This document shows positions 6,776 to 16,394 of a stretch of 64,000 nucleotides of DNA, one piece after another. The position numbers and the translations under genes were made by a program. This DNA comes from a bacterium (GTDB lineage Bacteria > Chloroflexota > Dormibacteria > Aeolococcales > Bog-877): positions 28,399-92,398 of the forward strand of contig JAJYPP010000005.1 in assembly GCA_021795235.1 (NCBI GenBank), written 5' to 3'. Numbering within the stretch: position 1 is the first letter of the stretch; the number at the start of each line of letters is the position of its first letter. The notes under the pieces were generated by a model. The model was given only the letters and a program-made list of their open reading frames with translations. It did no database searches and was not told where the DNA came from.

Positions 6776-9082
6776 TCACTGCCCCGATCCGGGCAGTTGG
6801 ACTGGCGCCTCGACACCGGCCTGACGGCTCGCGCCCCCACTTGGTCCGGTCACCTCCGGGCTCGCGGTGACCGCACCCGGCTGCTCTCGCCCCAGCAAGT
6901 GAATGTCCACCTCCTCCGCCTGTTGGATCACCTCTAGCACCAGCGGGTGGTCCCAGGGCATCCACCTCCGAGCCCGCGGGGCGAGCATGAAGATCGCGGT
7001 CACCTCGTGCTCTCGAGCCCACCGCAGCAGCGAAGCTGCCATACCACCCTGCTGCGGCAGTGGCTCGAGCCTGACCTCTCGCGAAGCGGCCAGTTTGGCG
7101 AGCTGTTCGTACTCGTGCAAGTCGGCTGGCCCTGGGTGGAGAGGGACGATGGCGATGACGATCACGCTCGCATCCTCACGCGCGGCGGCGCGCAGTCCCG
7201 CCTCCAAGAGTTGCTTTGCCTGCTCGTGGCGCCCGGGCGTGAGCGCCACCATGATGCGCTCCTCTACGGGCCAGAGATTGCGGCTTCCCTCGGCGACGAA
7301 GTAGCGCTGACGGCGCTGTTCCGTATGGGTGGCAACCCGGCGCAGCGCCGCACTCCTGAGCTCTTCCAGAAGCGGACCTGAGAACTCCTCCATGGCTGAA
7401 GCCACCTGGTCCGCTTCGGCGAGCAGGCCCGCGTGCACGCGCTCCCGCAGCTCCGCTGGCGGCAGGTCAACCAGCTCGATCTCGTCGGCCGAGTCCAACA
7501 GCCGTGGGGGGATCGGAGCCCGCAGCCACGCCGCATCTCCGCGGAACCTACCAAGCCTCGCCCTTGCATCCTCAAACCCGGGTAGGTCCACCACTCCGAC
7601 GGTGCCGACTACATTGACCCCGGCGTTCAACACGCGCCTGATCTGCTGGTACCTGGTGCGATGCGTCTCCACGTCTCGGATTCCCAGGTCGTCAACGCAG
7701 AGGACGCTCGGGTTCCGCCGCAATACCGCCGCGATGTCGATCCCGCCGGTCCCCAGAGCGGGCACTACCTTCAATTGGCTGAGCAGGGCATCCAGCCCCG
7801 GTCGGCCCCCACTGGCCACCACAACCACCTCCGCGCCTCGGCGTTGCCTGCGCAGGGCCTCCTCCAGCAGCCGCGTCGACTTCCCGACTCCCGGCGCATA
7901 GCCCAAATAGAGGCGCAGAGTTCCGCGCACCGCTCTGCTCCCGCTCCCCAGCAGGAGAGCTTGAGGGTCGGGTCGACCATCGTCGAGCGGAGACGCTCTG
8001 GTGCCCAAACGCCGTCCGATGACGTGGAGATGCCGACCGCCCAGCTTGCGCAGCAGCCCGGCCACCAGCGACCGACCGAGGCTGTCGCGGAGAGATGGCG
8101 CTCCCGCCGCCACCACTAGATGAGTCGCGCCCAATGAATCCGCCCGCGCCAGCGCCTCGGCCAGAGGATCACCAGACACCTGCAGCTCCAGCTGGGCCCC
8201 TAGGTCGGACGAGAGTTGCCGGATCACCTCCAGATCCTGGTCCGCCGGTCTCTGTTGGTGCATGACCATGACCGTCACCGGGGCGCGAAGCCGACGCCCC
8301 ATCCGCACCCCGCGACGGATCAACCCGGGAGCCGCCGCACTGCAGGAGGTGACTATCAGGACCCGATCCGCCGAGGTGGCCTCCTCCCGACCGCCCGTGC
8401 GGGACCGGTGCTGAACCACGTACCAGATCGCCAGCTCCCTGAGAGCTGCCAGATTGCCCTCGCGGAAAAAGTTCTGGAGTGCCGCTTCCACGCGCTCCAG
8501 TGGGTACACGTTGCCATGCCGCAACCGCTTCCGGAGGGCCTCCGGGGTGATGTCGGCCAGGGTGATCTCGTCGGCTTCGTCCAGGACGTGGTCTGGCACG
8601 GTCTCTCGGACGGCCACTCCTGTGGCGCGCTCGACGATGTCCCTAAGGCTCTCCACGTGCTGGATGTTCACGGTCGTCCAGACCTCGATCCCTGCACAGA
8701 GCAGCGCCTCGACATCCTCCCACCGCTTCTGGTGCCCAGCGCCAGGCACGTTTGTGTGGGCGAGCTCGTCGACTAGGGCGATGGCCGGGTGCCTCCTCAG
8801 GGCGGAATCCAGGTCGAGTTCATCGACCCCGATCCCCCGATACTCGAGCCGTCGCGTCGGGATTCGCTCGAGCCCGTCGGCAGCCTCTTCGGTGCGCGGC
8901 CGACCATAGGTCTGCAACCAGACGACGGCGACATCCCCGCCCTCGGCACGGAGGCGCTGTGCCTCCTGAAGCATCGCGAATGTCTTCCCCACGCCAGGCG
9001 CAGCGCCCACGAAAACCTTCAGCCGTCCTCTTGCCGGAGCGCTGGCGCTGGCAGTGGTCAGGGCGGCTGAGCTGTCAGTCAT
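6776..9082 (-). CDS. tandem KdpD sensor-domain protein without histidine kinase
   Basis: 768 residues. Module 1: KdpD N-terminal ATP-binding domain (Walker A G-A-A-P-G-V-G-K-T near residue 26, V-D-E-L-A-H-T-N near 105) followed by a UspA-like domain (~230-365). Module 2 from ~385 repeats the pattern: G-Y-A-P-G-V-G-K-S and V-D-D-L-G-I-R-D (the V-D-E-L-A-H-T-N motif is degenerate), then a second UspA-like domain. There are no membrane helices, H-box or HATPase domain. In KdpD this part senses potassium or ionic state and, in several phyla, binds c-di-AMP. It lies 190 bp downstream of kdpE on the same strand, so it may tune KdpD/KdpE signalling or another c-di-AMP response. The role is inferred. 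Confidence 0.85.
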   Translation of the reverse strand: MTDSSAALTTASASAPARGRLKVFVGAAPGVGKTFAMLQEAQRLRAEGGDVAVVWLQTYGRPRTEEAADGLERIPTRRLEYRGIGVDELDLDSALRRHPAIALVDELAHTNVPGAGHQKRWEDVEALLCAGIEVWTTVNIQHVESLRDIVERATGVAVRETVPDHVLDEADEITLADITPEALRKRLRHGNVYPLERVEAALQNFFREGNLAALRELAIWYVVQHRSRTGGREEATSADRVLIVTSCSAAAPGLIRRGVRMGRRLRAPVTVMVMHQQRPADQDLEVIRQLSSDLGAQLELQVSGDPLAEALARADSLGATHLVVAAGAPSLRDSLGRSLVAGLLRKLGGRHLHVIGRRLGTRASPLDDGRPDPQALLLGSGSRAVRGTLRLYLGYAPGVGKSTRLLEEALRRQRRGAEVVVVASGGRPGLDALLSQLKVVPALGTGGIDIAAVLRRNPSVLCVDDLGIRDVETHRTRYQQIRRVLNAGVNVVGTVGVVDLPGFEDARARLGRFRGDAAWLRAPIPPRLLDSADEIELVDLPPAELRERVHAGLLAEADQVASAMEEFSGPLLEELRSAALRRVATHTEQRRQRYFVAEGSRNLWPVEERIMVALTPGRHEQAKQLLEAGLRAAAREDASVIVIAIVPLHPGPADLHEYEQLAKLAASREVRLEPLPQQGGMAASLLRWAREHEVTAIFMLAPRARRWMPWDHPLVLEVIQQAEEVDIHLLGREQPGAVTASPEVTGPSGGASRQAGVEAPVQLPGSGQ

Positions 9083-9272
9083 TGGTGGCTCCTCCGTCGG
9101 ATTGCAACCTGATTATCCAGTGCCGCTCCGACTACGGGGGGATGCCTTCAGGGCCAGCTCTCGTGCCTGTTTGATGTGGGTCACTCGGGGTCGGCTGCGG
9201 AGCAGGCGCTGGCACTGTCCCGCGACCCGATGTCCCTGAACGCGCCCCCCAGAGCACTTCCGCCCGGCCTGC

Positions 9273-9950
9273 TCAGGCCACGAACCGGTACCCCATCCCC
9301 GGCTCTGTCAAGAAGTACCGTGGCCGCGATGGGATCGGCTCAAGCTTGCCTCGAATCTGGGCCATGTACACCCGCAGGTAGTTGGACTGGCCCACGTGGT
9401 GAGGCCCCCACACTTCCTCGAGCAGCTGCCGCTGGGAGACCAGCTTGCCCGAATGCCGTACCAACGTCTCCACCAAGTGCCACTGAGTGGGTGTGAGACG
9501 GACCATCTCGCCCCCCCTCAGCGTCACCAGCTTCTTGGCCAGGTCGACGGCGAAGTCATCGGTCTGCACCACCGCGGCCTCGGCGGCCGGCGCCGCGCGC
9601 CGCAGCGCAGCTCGAATGCGGGCCAGCAGTTCGTTCATCGCGAAGGGTTTGGTGACGTAGTCGTCCGCCCCGGCATCCAGCACTGCCACCTTCTCCTCCT
9701 CGCTCGCACGCGCCGAGAGGACCAGGACCGGCATCTGTGACCATGCCCGCAGCGCACAGACCACCTCGCTGCCGTCGATCCCAGGTAGCCCCAGGTCCAG
9801 GATGACGAGATCCGGATGGCTGGCAGGGGCACTCCTCAGCGCCTCCTCGCCCGTCGCACAGGCCTCGACCTTGAACCCGTGGGCGCGCAGGATGGTTGAG
9901 AGGGCCCGCAGAAAGGCGGGCTCGTCATCCACCAGCAGGATGGTGCTCAC
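9273..9950 (-). CDS. kdpE: KdpE response regulator
   Basis: 225 residues from GTG 9950, which overlaps the kdpD stop in a GTGA, so the pair is translationally coupled. Receiver domain with acidic D-D-E near the start, phospho-acceptor D in V-I-L-D-L-G-L-P-G, conserved S in V-L-S-A-R and K in V-T-K-P-F. The OmpR/PhoB winged helix occupies ~130-225 (L-T-P-T-Q-W-H-L-V, ending P-G-M-G-Y-R-F). In the Kdp system KdpE, phosphorylated by KdpD, activates kdpFABC under low potassium or osmotic stress. The frame extends 22 codons further 5' but that part is inside kdpD. Confidence 0.93.
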   Translation of the reverse strand: MSTILLVDDEPAFLRALSTILRAHGFKVEACATGEEALRSAPASHPDLVILDLGLPGIDGSEVVCALRAWSQMPVLVLSARASEEEKVAVLDAGADDYVTKPFAMNELLARIRAALRRAAPAAEAAVVQTDDFAVDLAKKLVTLRGGEMVRLTPTQWHLVETLVRHSGKLVSQRQLLEEVWGPHHVGQSNYLRVYMAQIRGKLEPIPSRPRYFLTEPGMGYRFVA

Positions 9951-12568
9951 GCCGTCGCCACGATCTCCGTCCGGGCTGGGTAGGAAGCTACGGGAAGTCG
10001 AAACACCATGGTGCAACCCCCACCAGGCGTGTCCTCCACCTCCAGGGTTCCTCCCATCGCAGTCACGAATCCACGAGCCACGGCCAGGCCCAGTCCGACG
10101 CCGCTACCGCGTGGAGAATCACCGCGCCGCTGAAAGGGCCGGAATACCGCCAGGCGATCTTCTGGGGCTATTCCGGGGCCGTGGTCGACCACCCTCAGGA
10201 TGACACGGTCCCGCACTACCCCCGCCTCCAAGACTGCGGGACGATCACGCGGGGACCATTTCAGCGCGTTGTCCACAACATTGGCCACCGCTCGCTCCAG
10301 CAGTGTCGGGTCTCCGAGCACGGGCACGAGGGACTCGGGAACCCGGACTCGCAGGGAGCCGCTGGGGTCGTGGCGTCCGGCCAGGGCAGCCGCCACTATT
10401 CCGTCGAGGCTCAAAGGGTGGCTGGCGAGCCGGACCGCCCCCGCCTGCAGCCGGCTGATGTCAAGCAGGTTTCCCACCAGGGTGCCCAACCGGTCGGCCT
10501 CAGAGCTGATGGTGGCGAGTAGCTCGTGCTCGGCTTCATCTGTCCACTCGACGCCATCGTCCAAGAGGCTGCTCGCGGCTGCCTTGATGGACGCCAAGGG
10601 CGTCCGCAGGTCGTGCGACACTGCCGCCAGCGTGGCGCCCCGGAGGCCCTCATTGGCGACCAGATTGGCAGCCTCACGAGCCTCACGTTCCAGTCGCGCC
10701 AGTTCCGCCGCCACTCCGACCAGGGCCGAACTTGTCTGGAGCAGACGCTGGTCCGCGGCGCTGGGGGCTCCTCCCCTCAGTGCCACTGTGAGGCCCTCGG
10801 AAATCTTCAGACTCTCGTCCGCCTCGTCTGGGGATCCCGGCGGCGCCGGGCCCCGGGCGGCCAGGACGCGCCAGCCACCCGCCGCTGGCGCCAGCACCGC
10901 CACGCTCTCCATGCCCAGGTTGACTCGCAAGTCCTCGACGATCCGGTCCAACGCACCCACACCGCACTGGAGGTGGGCAGCCGTACGAGCCAGTGCCTCA
11001 GCTTCAAAGCGGGCTCGCCGCGACCCCAAGTTCATCAGGGTCATCCCCTGCAGCACCACCGCGGAGCTGCTCACCAGAACCAACGCCACGGTCGCTGCCC
11101 CACCCACGCTGGGTCCCACCAAATGGGGTAGCTGTGCATCGATGAGGCCAGCAGTACCAAGCGCCACGGCTCCGGCAGCCAAAGCGCGCCGTGGCCCCCC
11201 CACCAGCGCGAGCGCCGCTACCGGGGGCAGGGCCGCCAGGACTTGAACCAACGCCCCCGAGGACTCGGCCGCCACCGTCACCACCACCACGATCGCCCCC
11301 AGAGCCCATGCCACCAGGCCGCGGCCCAGCCGGAGCTGTCCGGTCCACCCGATCAGGGCAACCCGGTGCCGGGCTGCCGCACCGTGGGAGATGACGTGAA
11401 GGTCCAACTGACCTGCCCCGCGAAACAGGTTGCCCAGAACAGATCGCCAGGGCCATCCTGCCGGCCCTGACCCGCGGCAAACTCCCACCACCAAGCGGGT
11501 GGCCCGTTGAGCGCTGCAGAAGGCGAGCAGGGCGCCCGCGACGTCGCGCCCACGGATTTCGTGAAAGGTCCCCCCCAACCCCGCCACCAGATCACGCTGG
11601 GCCTGCAGCGAGGTGGCCCGGCCGCGGTACGGACGCCGGGACGTCTGCACGTTGACGGCCAGCAGGTCACCCTTGTTTCTCATGGCCATCCGGCTGGCCC
11701 GCCGGATTCGCTCCAAGTCCTCCACTTCACCAGCTACGCCCACAACCACGCGCTCGCGCGTTTCCCACCGCTCGGAGATCCCGTGATCGTCCTTGTAGCG
11801 CTCCAAGGACTCATCGACTCGGTCGGCCACCCAAAGCAGGGCCAGCTCCCGGAGAGCGGCCAGGTTGCCCAGGCGAAAGTAGTCGCCCAGTGCGGCATCG
11901 ATCTGCTCAGGAGGGTAGATGTTGCCGTGAGCGAGGCGGCGCCTCAGTGCCTCCGGGGCCATGTCGATGAGCTCAATCCGGTCAGCCGATCGCACCACCG
12001 CGTCGGGGATGGTGTCCGCCGCCGCCGTCCCGGTGATCTGAGCCACCACGTCCACCAGCGAGTCCAAGTGTTCGATGTTGAGCGTGGATATGACATCGAT
12101 CCCGGCCTCCAGCAGGCGGGAGACCTCCCCCCAGCGCTGGCCTTGGCGGCCCCTCGCGGCATGCTTGTGAGCCAACTCATCCACCAGGGCCACCTGGGGA
12201 CGCCGGCGCAGTACAGCTTCGACATCCATCTCGTCAATGCCGTCCACCCGGAGGCAGGGGACCACCTCCATGTCCGTTGCCTCCAGCGCCGTGCGCCCCC
12301 GGCCGTGCGGATCCAGGACCGCCACCACCACGTCGGTGCCACGAGCGCGACGGCGCCGACCCTCGCTCAACATGGCCCAGGTCTTGCCCACACCGGGGGC
12401 GTAGCCCAGATAGATCCCCAGGCTACCCCGGGGCGAGGCTCGCCTGACCTCCCCAGGACCCATCCCGAATACCGACTGCGTCACTTCGACATCCCCAGTC
12501 CCGGCCACTCGCGACCGACCCACCGACACTGCCAGCGTACCCGGGTAGGGCCATGGGCCGGGGACCAT
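9947..12568 (-). CDS. kdpD: KdpD sensor histidine kinase
   Basis: 873 residues. Domains in order: KdpD N-terminal domain (Walker A G-Y-A-P-G-V-G-K-T near 55; V-D-E-L-A-H-K-H), UspA-like domain (~260-390), four closely spaced membrane helices (~400-500), a GAF-like linker (~530-620), HisKA with H-box A-V-S-H-D-L-R-T-P-L (~645), and HATPase with N-box N-V-V-D-N-A-L-K, G1 D-H-G-P-G-I and G2 G-S-G-V-G-L-G-L. The full set marks an active sensor kinase/phosphatase for KdpE. The N-terminal ~45 residues are not conserved, so a later start, for example near 12463, is possible. It is separated from kdpF by ~730 bp. Confidence 0.93.
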   Translation of the reverse strand: MVPGPWPYPGTLAVSVGRSRVAGTGDVEVTQSVFGMGPGEVRRASPRGSLGIYLGYAPGVGKTWAMLSEGRRRRARGTDVVVAVLDPHGRGRTALEATDMEVVPCLRVDGIDEMDVEAVLRRRPQVALVDELAHKHAARGRQGQRWGEVSRLLEAGIDVISTLNIEHLDSLVDVVAQITGTAAADTIPDAVVRSADRIELIDMAPEALRRRLAHGNIYPPEQIDAALGDYFRLGNLAALRELALLWVADRVDESLERYKDDHGISERWETRERVVVGVAGEVEDLERIRRASRMAMRNKGDLLAVNVQTSRRPYRGRATSLQAQRDLVAGLGGTFHEIRGRDVAGALLAFCSAQRATRLVVGVCRGSGPAGWPWRSVLGNLFRGAGQLDLHVISHGAAARHRVALIGWTGQLRLGRGLVAWALGAIVVVVTVAAESSGALVQVLAALPPVAALALVGGPRRALAAGAVALGTAGLIDAQLPHLVGPSVGGAATVALVLVSSSAVVLQGMTLMNLGSRRARFEAEALARTAAHLQCGVGALDRIVEDLRVNLGMESVAVLAPAAGGWRVLAARGPAPPGSPDEADESLKISEGLTVALRGGAPSAADQRLLQTSSALVGVAAELARLEREAREAANLVANEGLRGATLAAVSHDLRTPLASIKAAASSLLDDGVEWTDEAEHELLATISSEADRLGTLVGNLLDISRLQAGAVRLASHPLSLDGIVAAALAGRHDPSGSLRVRVPESLVPVLGDPTLLERAVANVVDNALKWSPRDRPAVLEAGVVRDRVILRVVDHGPGIAPEDRLAVFRPFQRRGDSPRGSGVGLGLAVARGFVTAMGGTLEVEDTPGGGCTMVFRLPVASYPARTEIVATA

Positions 12569-13302
12569 GAACGGCCCGCCACTCCAAGCAGCTGGCCATA
12601 AGTTCTGTCCTTGATCTGGAGGCGGCAGGCGCCCGGATGCGGAGGCAACGGGCTGGGCTGGGGGCGCAGGTACCGCGGTGGCTCAGCCTGGTAGGGCCAT
12701 TGAGGAAGGTGGTCCGAGATTGTGGGCGCGCCGCTGGGACGCGGGATGCTGGCCTTCACCCCCGGCCGACTGGTGGGGCGATTGCCGCCGAGGCTCAGGC
12801 GGTTGCCACCCTCAGCTCGGGCACCGGCCTGCTCAGGACCGCCACCCGCCCCACCGCGCTGTCCCAGCACTGCCTGCGCGCAACCAGAGTGCCCAAGACC
12901 CTGGCCGATCGCACGCACCGCCGCCCCGGCTGTGGTCTGGTCGGAGGCCGGGACCTGGTGGCGGCGGCTCTGGGGGCGTTCGTGACCTTCCTCGATCCCC
13001 TCGACCCGGGCACGGCCCGGGCCCACTACCAAGCTGCCAGGCTCGCCCTGGCCAGATCCCAGGGCAGCCCGGGCCGAGTCAAGTGCTGCTCCGCCAGAAC
13101 GTCTCCGCAGACGTCGCGACGGGAGGGCACAGACCAGCGCCAGGAGGCGCCGGGCTGCTCGGCAAAGTGCCGGGTCGGCACCTCCTACCACTCCGGATAA
13201 GCTCCCAACGGCACTCGCCCGAGGGGACGGCGCCGGCGCACCGGTGGTGGCTGCCGGACCTGACCAGCGTCTTGCCCAAGGACAAGACTTATGACCGGGT
13301 GC
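12569..13302. other. non-coding or decayed spacer bounded by an inverted repeat
   Basis: About 730 bases between kdpD and kdpF. Its ends carry a ~30-bp inverted pair: 12583-12612 and 13273-13308 (about 23 of 30 match), sharing the core ACTTATG. A plus-strand frame at 12637-13200 has a moderately protein-like stretch (G-G-R-D-L-V-A-A-A-L-G-A-F-V-T-F) but no recognisable family. It may be the remains of a small insertion that split the kdp operon. Confidence 0.4.
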
Positions 13303-13392
13303 TCAGAGGCGGTCAGGATACAGCATCGCGTAGAAGAGAAATGCCACCAACCCAACACTGACCACCAAACCCACCCACTCGATCCCGCTCAT
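13303..13392 (-). CDS. kdpF: KdpF small subunit
   Basis: 29 residues, ATG at 13392 with GGAGG nine bases upstream. One membrane helix (V-G-L-V-V-S-V-G-L-V-A-F-L-F-Y-A-M) followed by L-Y-P-D-R-L, the typical KdpF end (Y-A-L-L-x-P-E/D-x-F/L). In E. coli KdpF stabilises the KdpABC complex and lies first in the operon; here it lies after kdpC and the 30-residue peptide gene, an uncommon position. Too short for most gene callers. Confidence 0.8.
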   Translation of the reverse strand: MSGIEWVGLVVSVGLVAFLFYAMLYPDRL

Positions 13393-13435
13393 AGCCACGA
13401 GCCTCCAATCCAGTGATGTACTGGGGCTGACTGCT

Positions 13436-13528
13436 TCACAACCTGTCGCAAGCTCGCGCGTACACATCGAATAGCCAAAAGAGACCGATCACGACCAGCG
13501 CCCCTGCGCCCCACTCCAACACGACCAC
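13436..13528 (-). CDS. 30-residue single-helix membrane peptide in kdp operon
   Basis: GTG at 13528 with a strong AAGGAGG nine bases upstream; stop TGA at 13436. The sequence is a short acidic head (V-L-E-W), a helix (G-A-G-A-L-V-V-I-G-L-F-W-L-F) and a D-V-Y-A-R-A-C-D tail. It sits between kdpC and kdpF on the same strand. It has the size and topology of KdpF but lacks the Y-A-x-L-x-P-D ending, so it could be a second KdpF-like subunit or a regulatory peptide of the pump. Confidence 0.6.
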   Translation of the reverse strand: MVVLEWGAGALVVIGLFWLFDVYARACDRL

Positions 13529-13552
13529 TTGGGGATACCTCCTTGCATGCAC

Positions 13553-14134
13553 TCAGGAGCGGCTGAGCTTCTGGACCGCTACGTTCAGCTCCAACACGTT
13601 CACGTACGAACCGCCGAAGATTCCCAGGAACCGTCCCTTCGTGTACTGATGGATCAGAGCCCGTAGCCGACTCTGACTCACATGGTCGGCCCGAGCCACC
13701 CGGGGCACTTGGACCAACGCCGCAGCCGGGGTGATGTCGGGGTCCAGACCGCTGCCCGAGCTCTCCAACAAACTGAGCGGCACCTGGCTCGCGCGCACTC
13801 CCGGATTCGCCTTGAGGAAGGCCTGCAGGCGCGCCTTCACATGGGCGACAAGCAACGAGTTGGTCGGGCCCAGGTTACTGGCTGCTGATGAGGCGCCGTT
13901 GTAGGCCGGCGTGGTGGCGCTGGGACGTCCCCAGAAGAAGCCCGGGGAGGTGAACTCCTGTCCGATCAGGCGTGACCCCACGACCCGACCATTAGAGGTA
14001 ACCAGGCTGCCGGCAGCCTGGTGCGGGAAGACCGCGCTGGCCACCCCCGTGATCAAGAAGGTGTATCCGACCCCCAGAACCAGGGACGCGAGGATCACCA
14101 AGCGGACCGCCGACCAAATGCTCCGCAAAGTCAT
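13553..14134 (-). CDS. kdpC: KdpC subunit of potassium-transporting ATPase
   Basis: 193 residues from ATG 14134 with GGAGG upstream. N-terminal membrane helix (~8-30), then the periplasmic KdpC domain: S-R-L-I-G-Q-E-F, F-W-G-R-P-S-A-T, Y-N-G-A-S-S-A-A-S-N-L-G-P-T-N, V-P-L-S-L-L-E-S-S-G-S-G-L-D-P-D-I-T-P-A-A, and A-R-A-D-H-V. KdpC bridges KdpA and KdpB and raises affinity for the pump. Length is normal for the family. Confidence 0.95.
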   Translation of the reverse strand: MTLRSIWSAVRLVILASLVLGVGYTFLITGVASAVFPHQAAGSLVTSNGRVVGSRLIGQEFTSPGFFWGRPSATTPAYNGASSAASNLGPTNSLLVAHVKARLQAFLKANPGVRASQVPLSLLESSGSGLDPDITPAAALVQVPRVARADHVSQSRLRALIHQYTKGRFLGIFGGSYVNVLELNVAVQKLSRS

Positions 14135-14249
14135 CGTGCCACCTCCGCTAGTCCAAACGGTTCTCGGTCCCGGCGCCCCCGCTGCAGCCATGCACTGGCC
14201 CGCCCCACGGATAGCGATTCCGACAGGTGCCAGCGGTAGTTGGTAGCCA

Positions 14250-16349
14250 TCATCGCACCGTCGAGACCAGGTGTAGGGCCGTCACTATGACGTCGATCAA
14301 CTTGATGCCCGCAAACGGCACCACCAGACCTCCCAGCCCGTAAATGAGCAGGTTCTTGCGCAGAATCACCGCCGCACTAGCCGGGCGATAGCGCACCCCG
14401 CGCAGCGCCAGCGGAATCAGCGCAGGGATCACCAGCGCGTTGAAGATGATGGCCGAGAGGATGGCAGTCTGGGGTGACGTGAGCTGCATGATGTTGAGCG
14501 CATTCAGACCTGGGTATGCCACCATGAACATCGCGGGAATTATTGCGAAGTACTTGGCCACGTCATTGGTGACCGAGAAGGTGGTAAGCGCTCCCCGGGT
14601 GATCAGGATTTGCTTGCCCACCTCCACGATCTCGATGAGCTTGGTCGGTTGGGAGTCCAAGTCCACCATATTGCCCGCTTCGCGCGCGGCCATGGTCCCG
14701 GTGTTCATCGCGACCGCAACGTCCGCGCTGGCCAGCGCGGGAGCGTCATTGGTCCCGTCCCCGACCATGGCGACCATGTACCCCTCGGCCTTCATGGACT
14801 TCACGTATTCCATCTTCCGCTCCGGGGTCGCCTCAGCCAGGAAGTCATCAACCCCGACCTCTGCCGCCACCGCGGCCGCGGTGACCGGATTGTCGCCGGT
14901 CACCATCACGGTTCGAATCCCGGCCTGGCGGAGCGACTCCAACTTCTCACGGATCCCCTGCTTGACCACATCCTTGAGATGAATCGCTCCCAGGATGCGC
15001 CCGGGCTCCGCGACCAGCAGAGGGGTACCCCCGGTACCCGCTATCCGTCCCACCTGCTCTCGCAGAGCAGGGTCCGGCGCCTGCCCGCACCAGCCCACCA
15101 CCGAGTCCACCGCGCCCTTGCGGATCTGCCGCCCTTGGACATCCACACCACTCATCCTGGTCTCGGCCGTGAAGGGCACAAAAATCATGTCCTCAGCAGC
15201 TCCTGGGGCACGCTCCTTGAGTCCGTACTGGGCCTCTGCCAGCGCCACCACCGACCGCCCCTCCGGAGTCTCGTCGGCCAGGGACGAGAGCTGAGCGGCC
15301 TCGGCCAGGTCAGCGGCGGTGACACCCTCCGCAGGCACGAACTCGGTGGCCTGGCGGTTACCCAGGGTGAGAGTCCCGGTCTTGTCCAGCATGATCACGT
15401 TGGCGTCGCCCGCAGCCTCCACCGCTCTGCCTGAGAGGGCCAGAACATTGCGCTCGAAGAGGCGGTTGACGCCAGAGATGCCGATAGCGGAAAGGAGGCC
15501 GCCGATCGTGGTCGGCGCCAGCGCCACCAGCAGGGCGATCAACACCGTGACTGAGACCGTGGCGTGGGAATAGGCCGCGAACGGGGCCACGGTGACCACC
15601 ACTATCAGGAAGATCAGCGTGAGTCCGGCGAGCAGGAGAGCGAGAGCGATCTCGTTGGGGGTCTTCTGACGCTTGGCAGACTCGATCAGGGTGATCATCT
15701 TGTCCAGGAAGGACTCCCCCGGGGAAGCGGTGATACGTATGGTCAAGCTGTCCGAGATCACCCGCGTGCCGCCGGTGACAGCGCTGCGGTCGCCGCCGGA
15801 CTCTCTGATCACCGGTGCGGACTCGCCGGTGATCGCGGACTCGTCCACGGCGGCTATGCCGGCGATGATCTCGCCGTCTCCCGGGATCACGTCGCCGGTG
15901 CTGACGTGAACGACGTCATCCTTCCGCAGGTCTGATGCGCCAACCACCTCGACGGTGCCGTCGGCCCTTTCCCGGTTCGCGGTCGTCTGGGTTCGCGACT
16001 GGCGCAGGAACTGGGCATGGGCCTCGCCCCTCCCCTCTGCCATGGCCTCGGCGAAGTTCGCGAACAGGACGGTCAGCCACAACCACAGGGAGATCTGGAG
16101 GACGAAGGAGAACTGGGCCATATTGCCAGCAATCGCGTAACGCCCGGCGTCGACGGTGGTGAACGCACTGCCCACCTCCACCACGAACATGACTGGATTG
16201 CGAACCAGGGTCCTGGGATTGAGCTTGGCAAACGCCTGGCGCGCGCCCCGCCGCACCGACTCGGAACTCCAGAAGGACTGCTGACGCGGCTTGCTGGCAG
16301 CCTCTGCCGGTTCCATCACTGCCGTGGGCGTCTCGCTGTCAGCATTCAC
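14250..16349 (-). CDS. kdpB: KdpB ATPase subunit
   Basis: 699 residues, P-type ATPase type IA. Actuator loop T-G-E-S, phosphorylation motif D-K-T-G-T-L-T (Asp 322), nucleotide domain, T-G-D-N-P, hinge [10 protein letters not shown], and the usual membrane helices including the [16 protein letters not shown] segment typical of KdpB. It hydrolyses ATP to drive potassium uptake through KdpA. It lies 45 bp after kdpA and 115 bp before kdpC. All catalytic motifs are intact. Confidence 0.97.
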   Translation of the reverse strand: MNADSETPTAVMEPAEAASKPRQQSFWSSESVRRGARQAFAKLNPRTLVRNPVMFVVEVGSAFTTVDAGRYAIAGNMAQFSFVLQISLWLWLTVLFANFAEAMAEGRGEAHAQFLRQSRTQTTANRERADGTVEVVGASDLRKDDVVHVSTGDVIPGDGEIIAGIAAVDESAITGESAPVIRESGGDRSAVTGGTRVISDSLTIRITASPGESFLDKMITLIESAKRQKTPNEIALALLLAGLTLIFLIVVVTVAPFAAYSHATVSVTVLIALLVALAPTTIGGLLSAIGISGVNRLFERNVLALSGRAVEAAGDANVIMLDKTGTLTLGNRQATEFVPAEGVTAADLAEAAQLSSLADETPEGRSVVALAEAQYGLKERAPGAAEDMIFVPFTAETRMSGVDVQGRQIRKGAVDSVVGWCGQAPDPALREQVGRIAGTGGTPLLVAEPGRILGAIHLKDVVKQGIREKLESLRQAGIRTVMVTGDNPVTAAAVAAEVGVDDFLAEATPERKMEYVKSMKAEGYMVAMVGDGTNDAPALASADVAVAMNTGTMAAREAGNMVDLDSQPTKLIEIVEVGKQILITRGALTTFSVTNDVAKYFAIIPAMFMVAYPGLNALNIMQLTSPQTAILSAIIFNALVIPALIPLALRGVRYRPASAAVILRKNLLIYGLGGLVVPFAGIKLIDVIVTALHLVSTVR

Positions 16350-16394
16350 TTCGCGGGCCTCCCCGTGAGCGGGCCACTGTCCCTGGCGTGGTCA

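Noticed and set aside
12637..13200. 187-residue plus-strand gene between kdpD and kdpF
   Set aside because: Some protein-like segments but no ribosome site or family; kept only as a note in the spacer entry.
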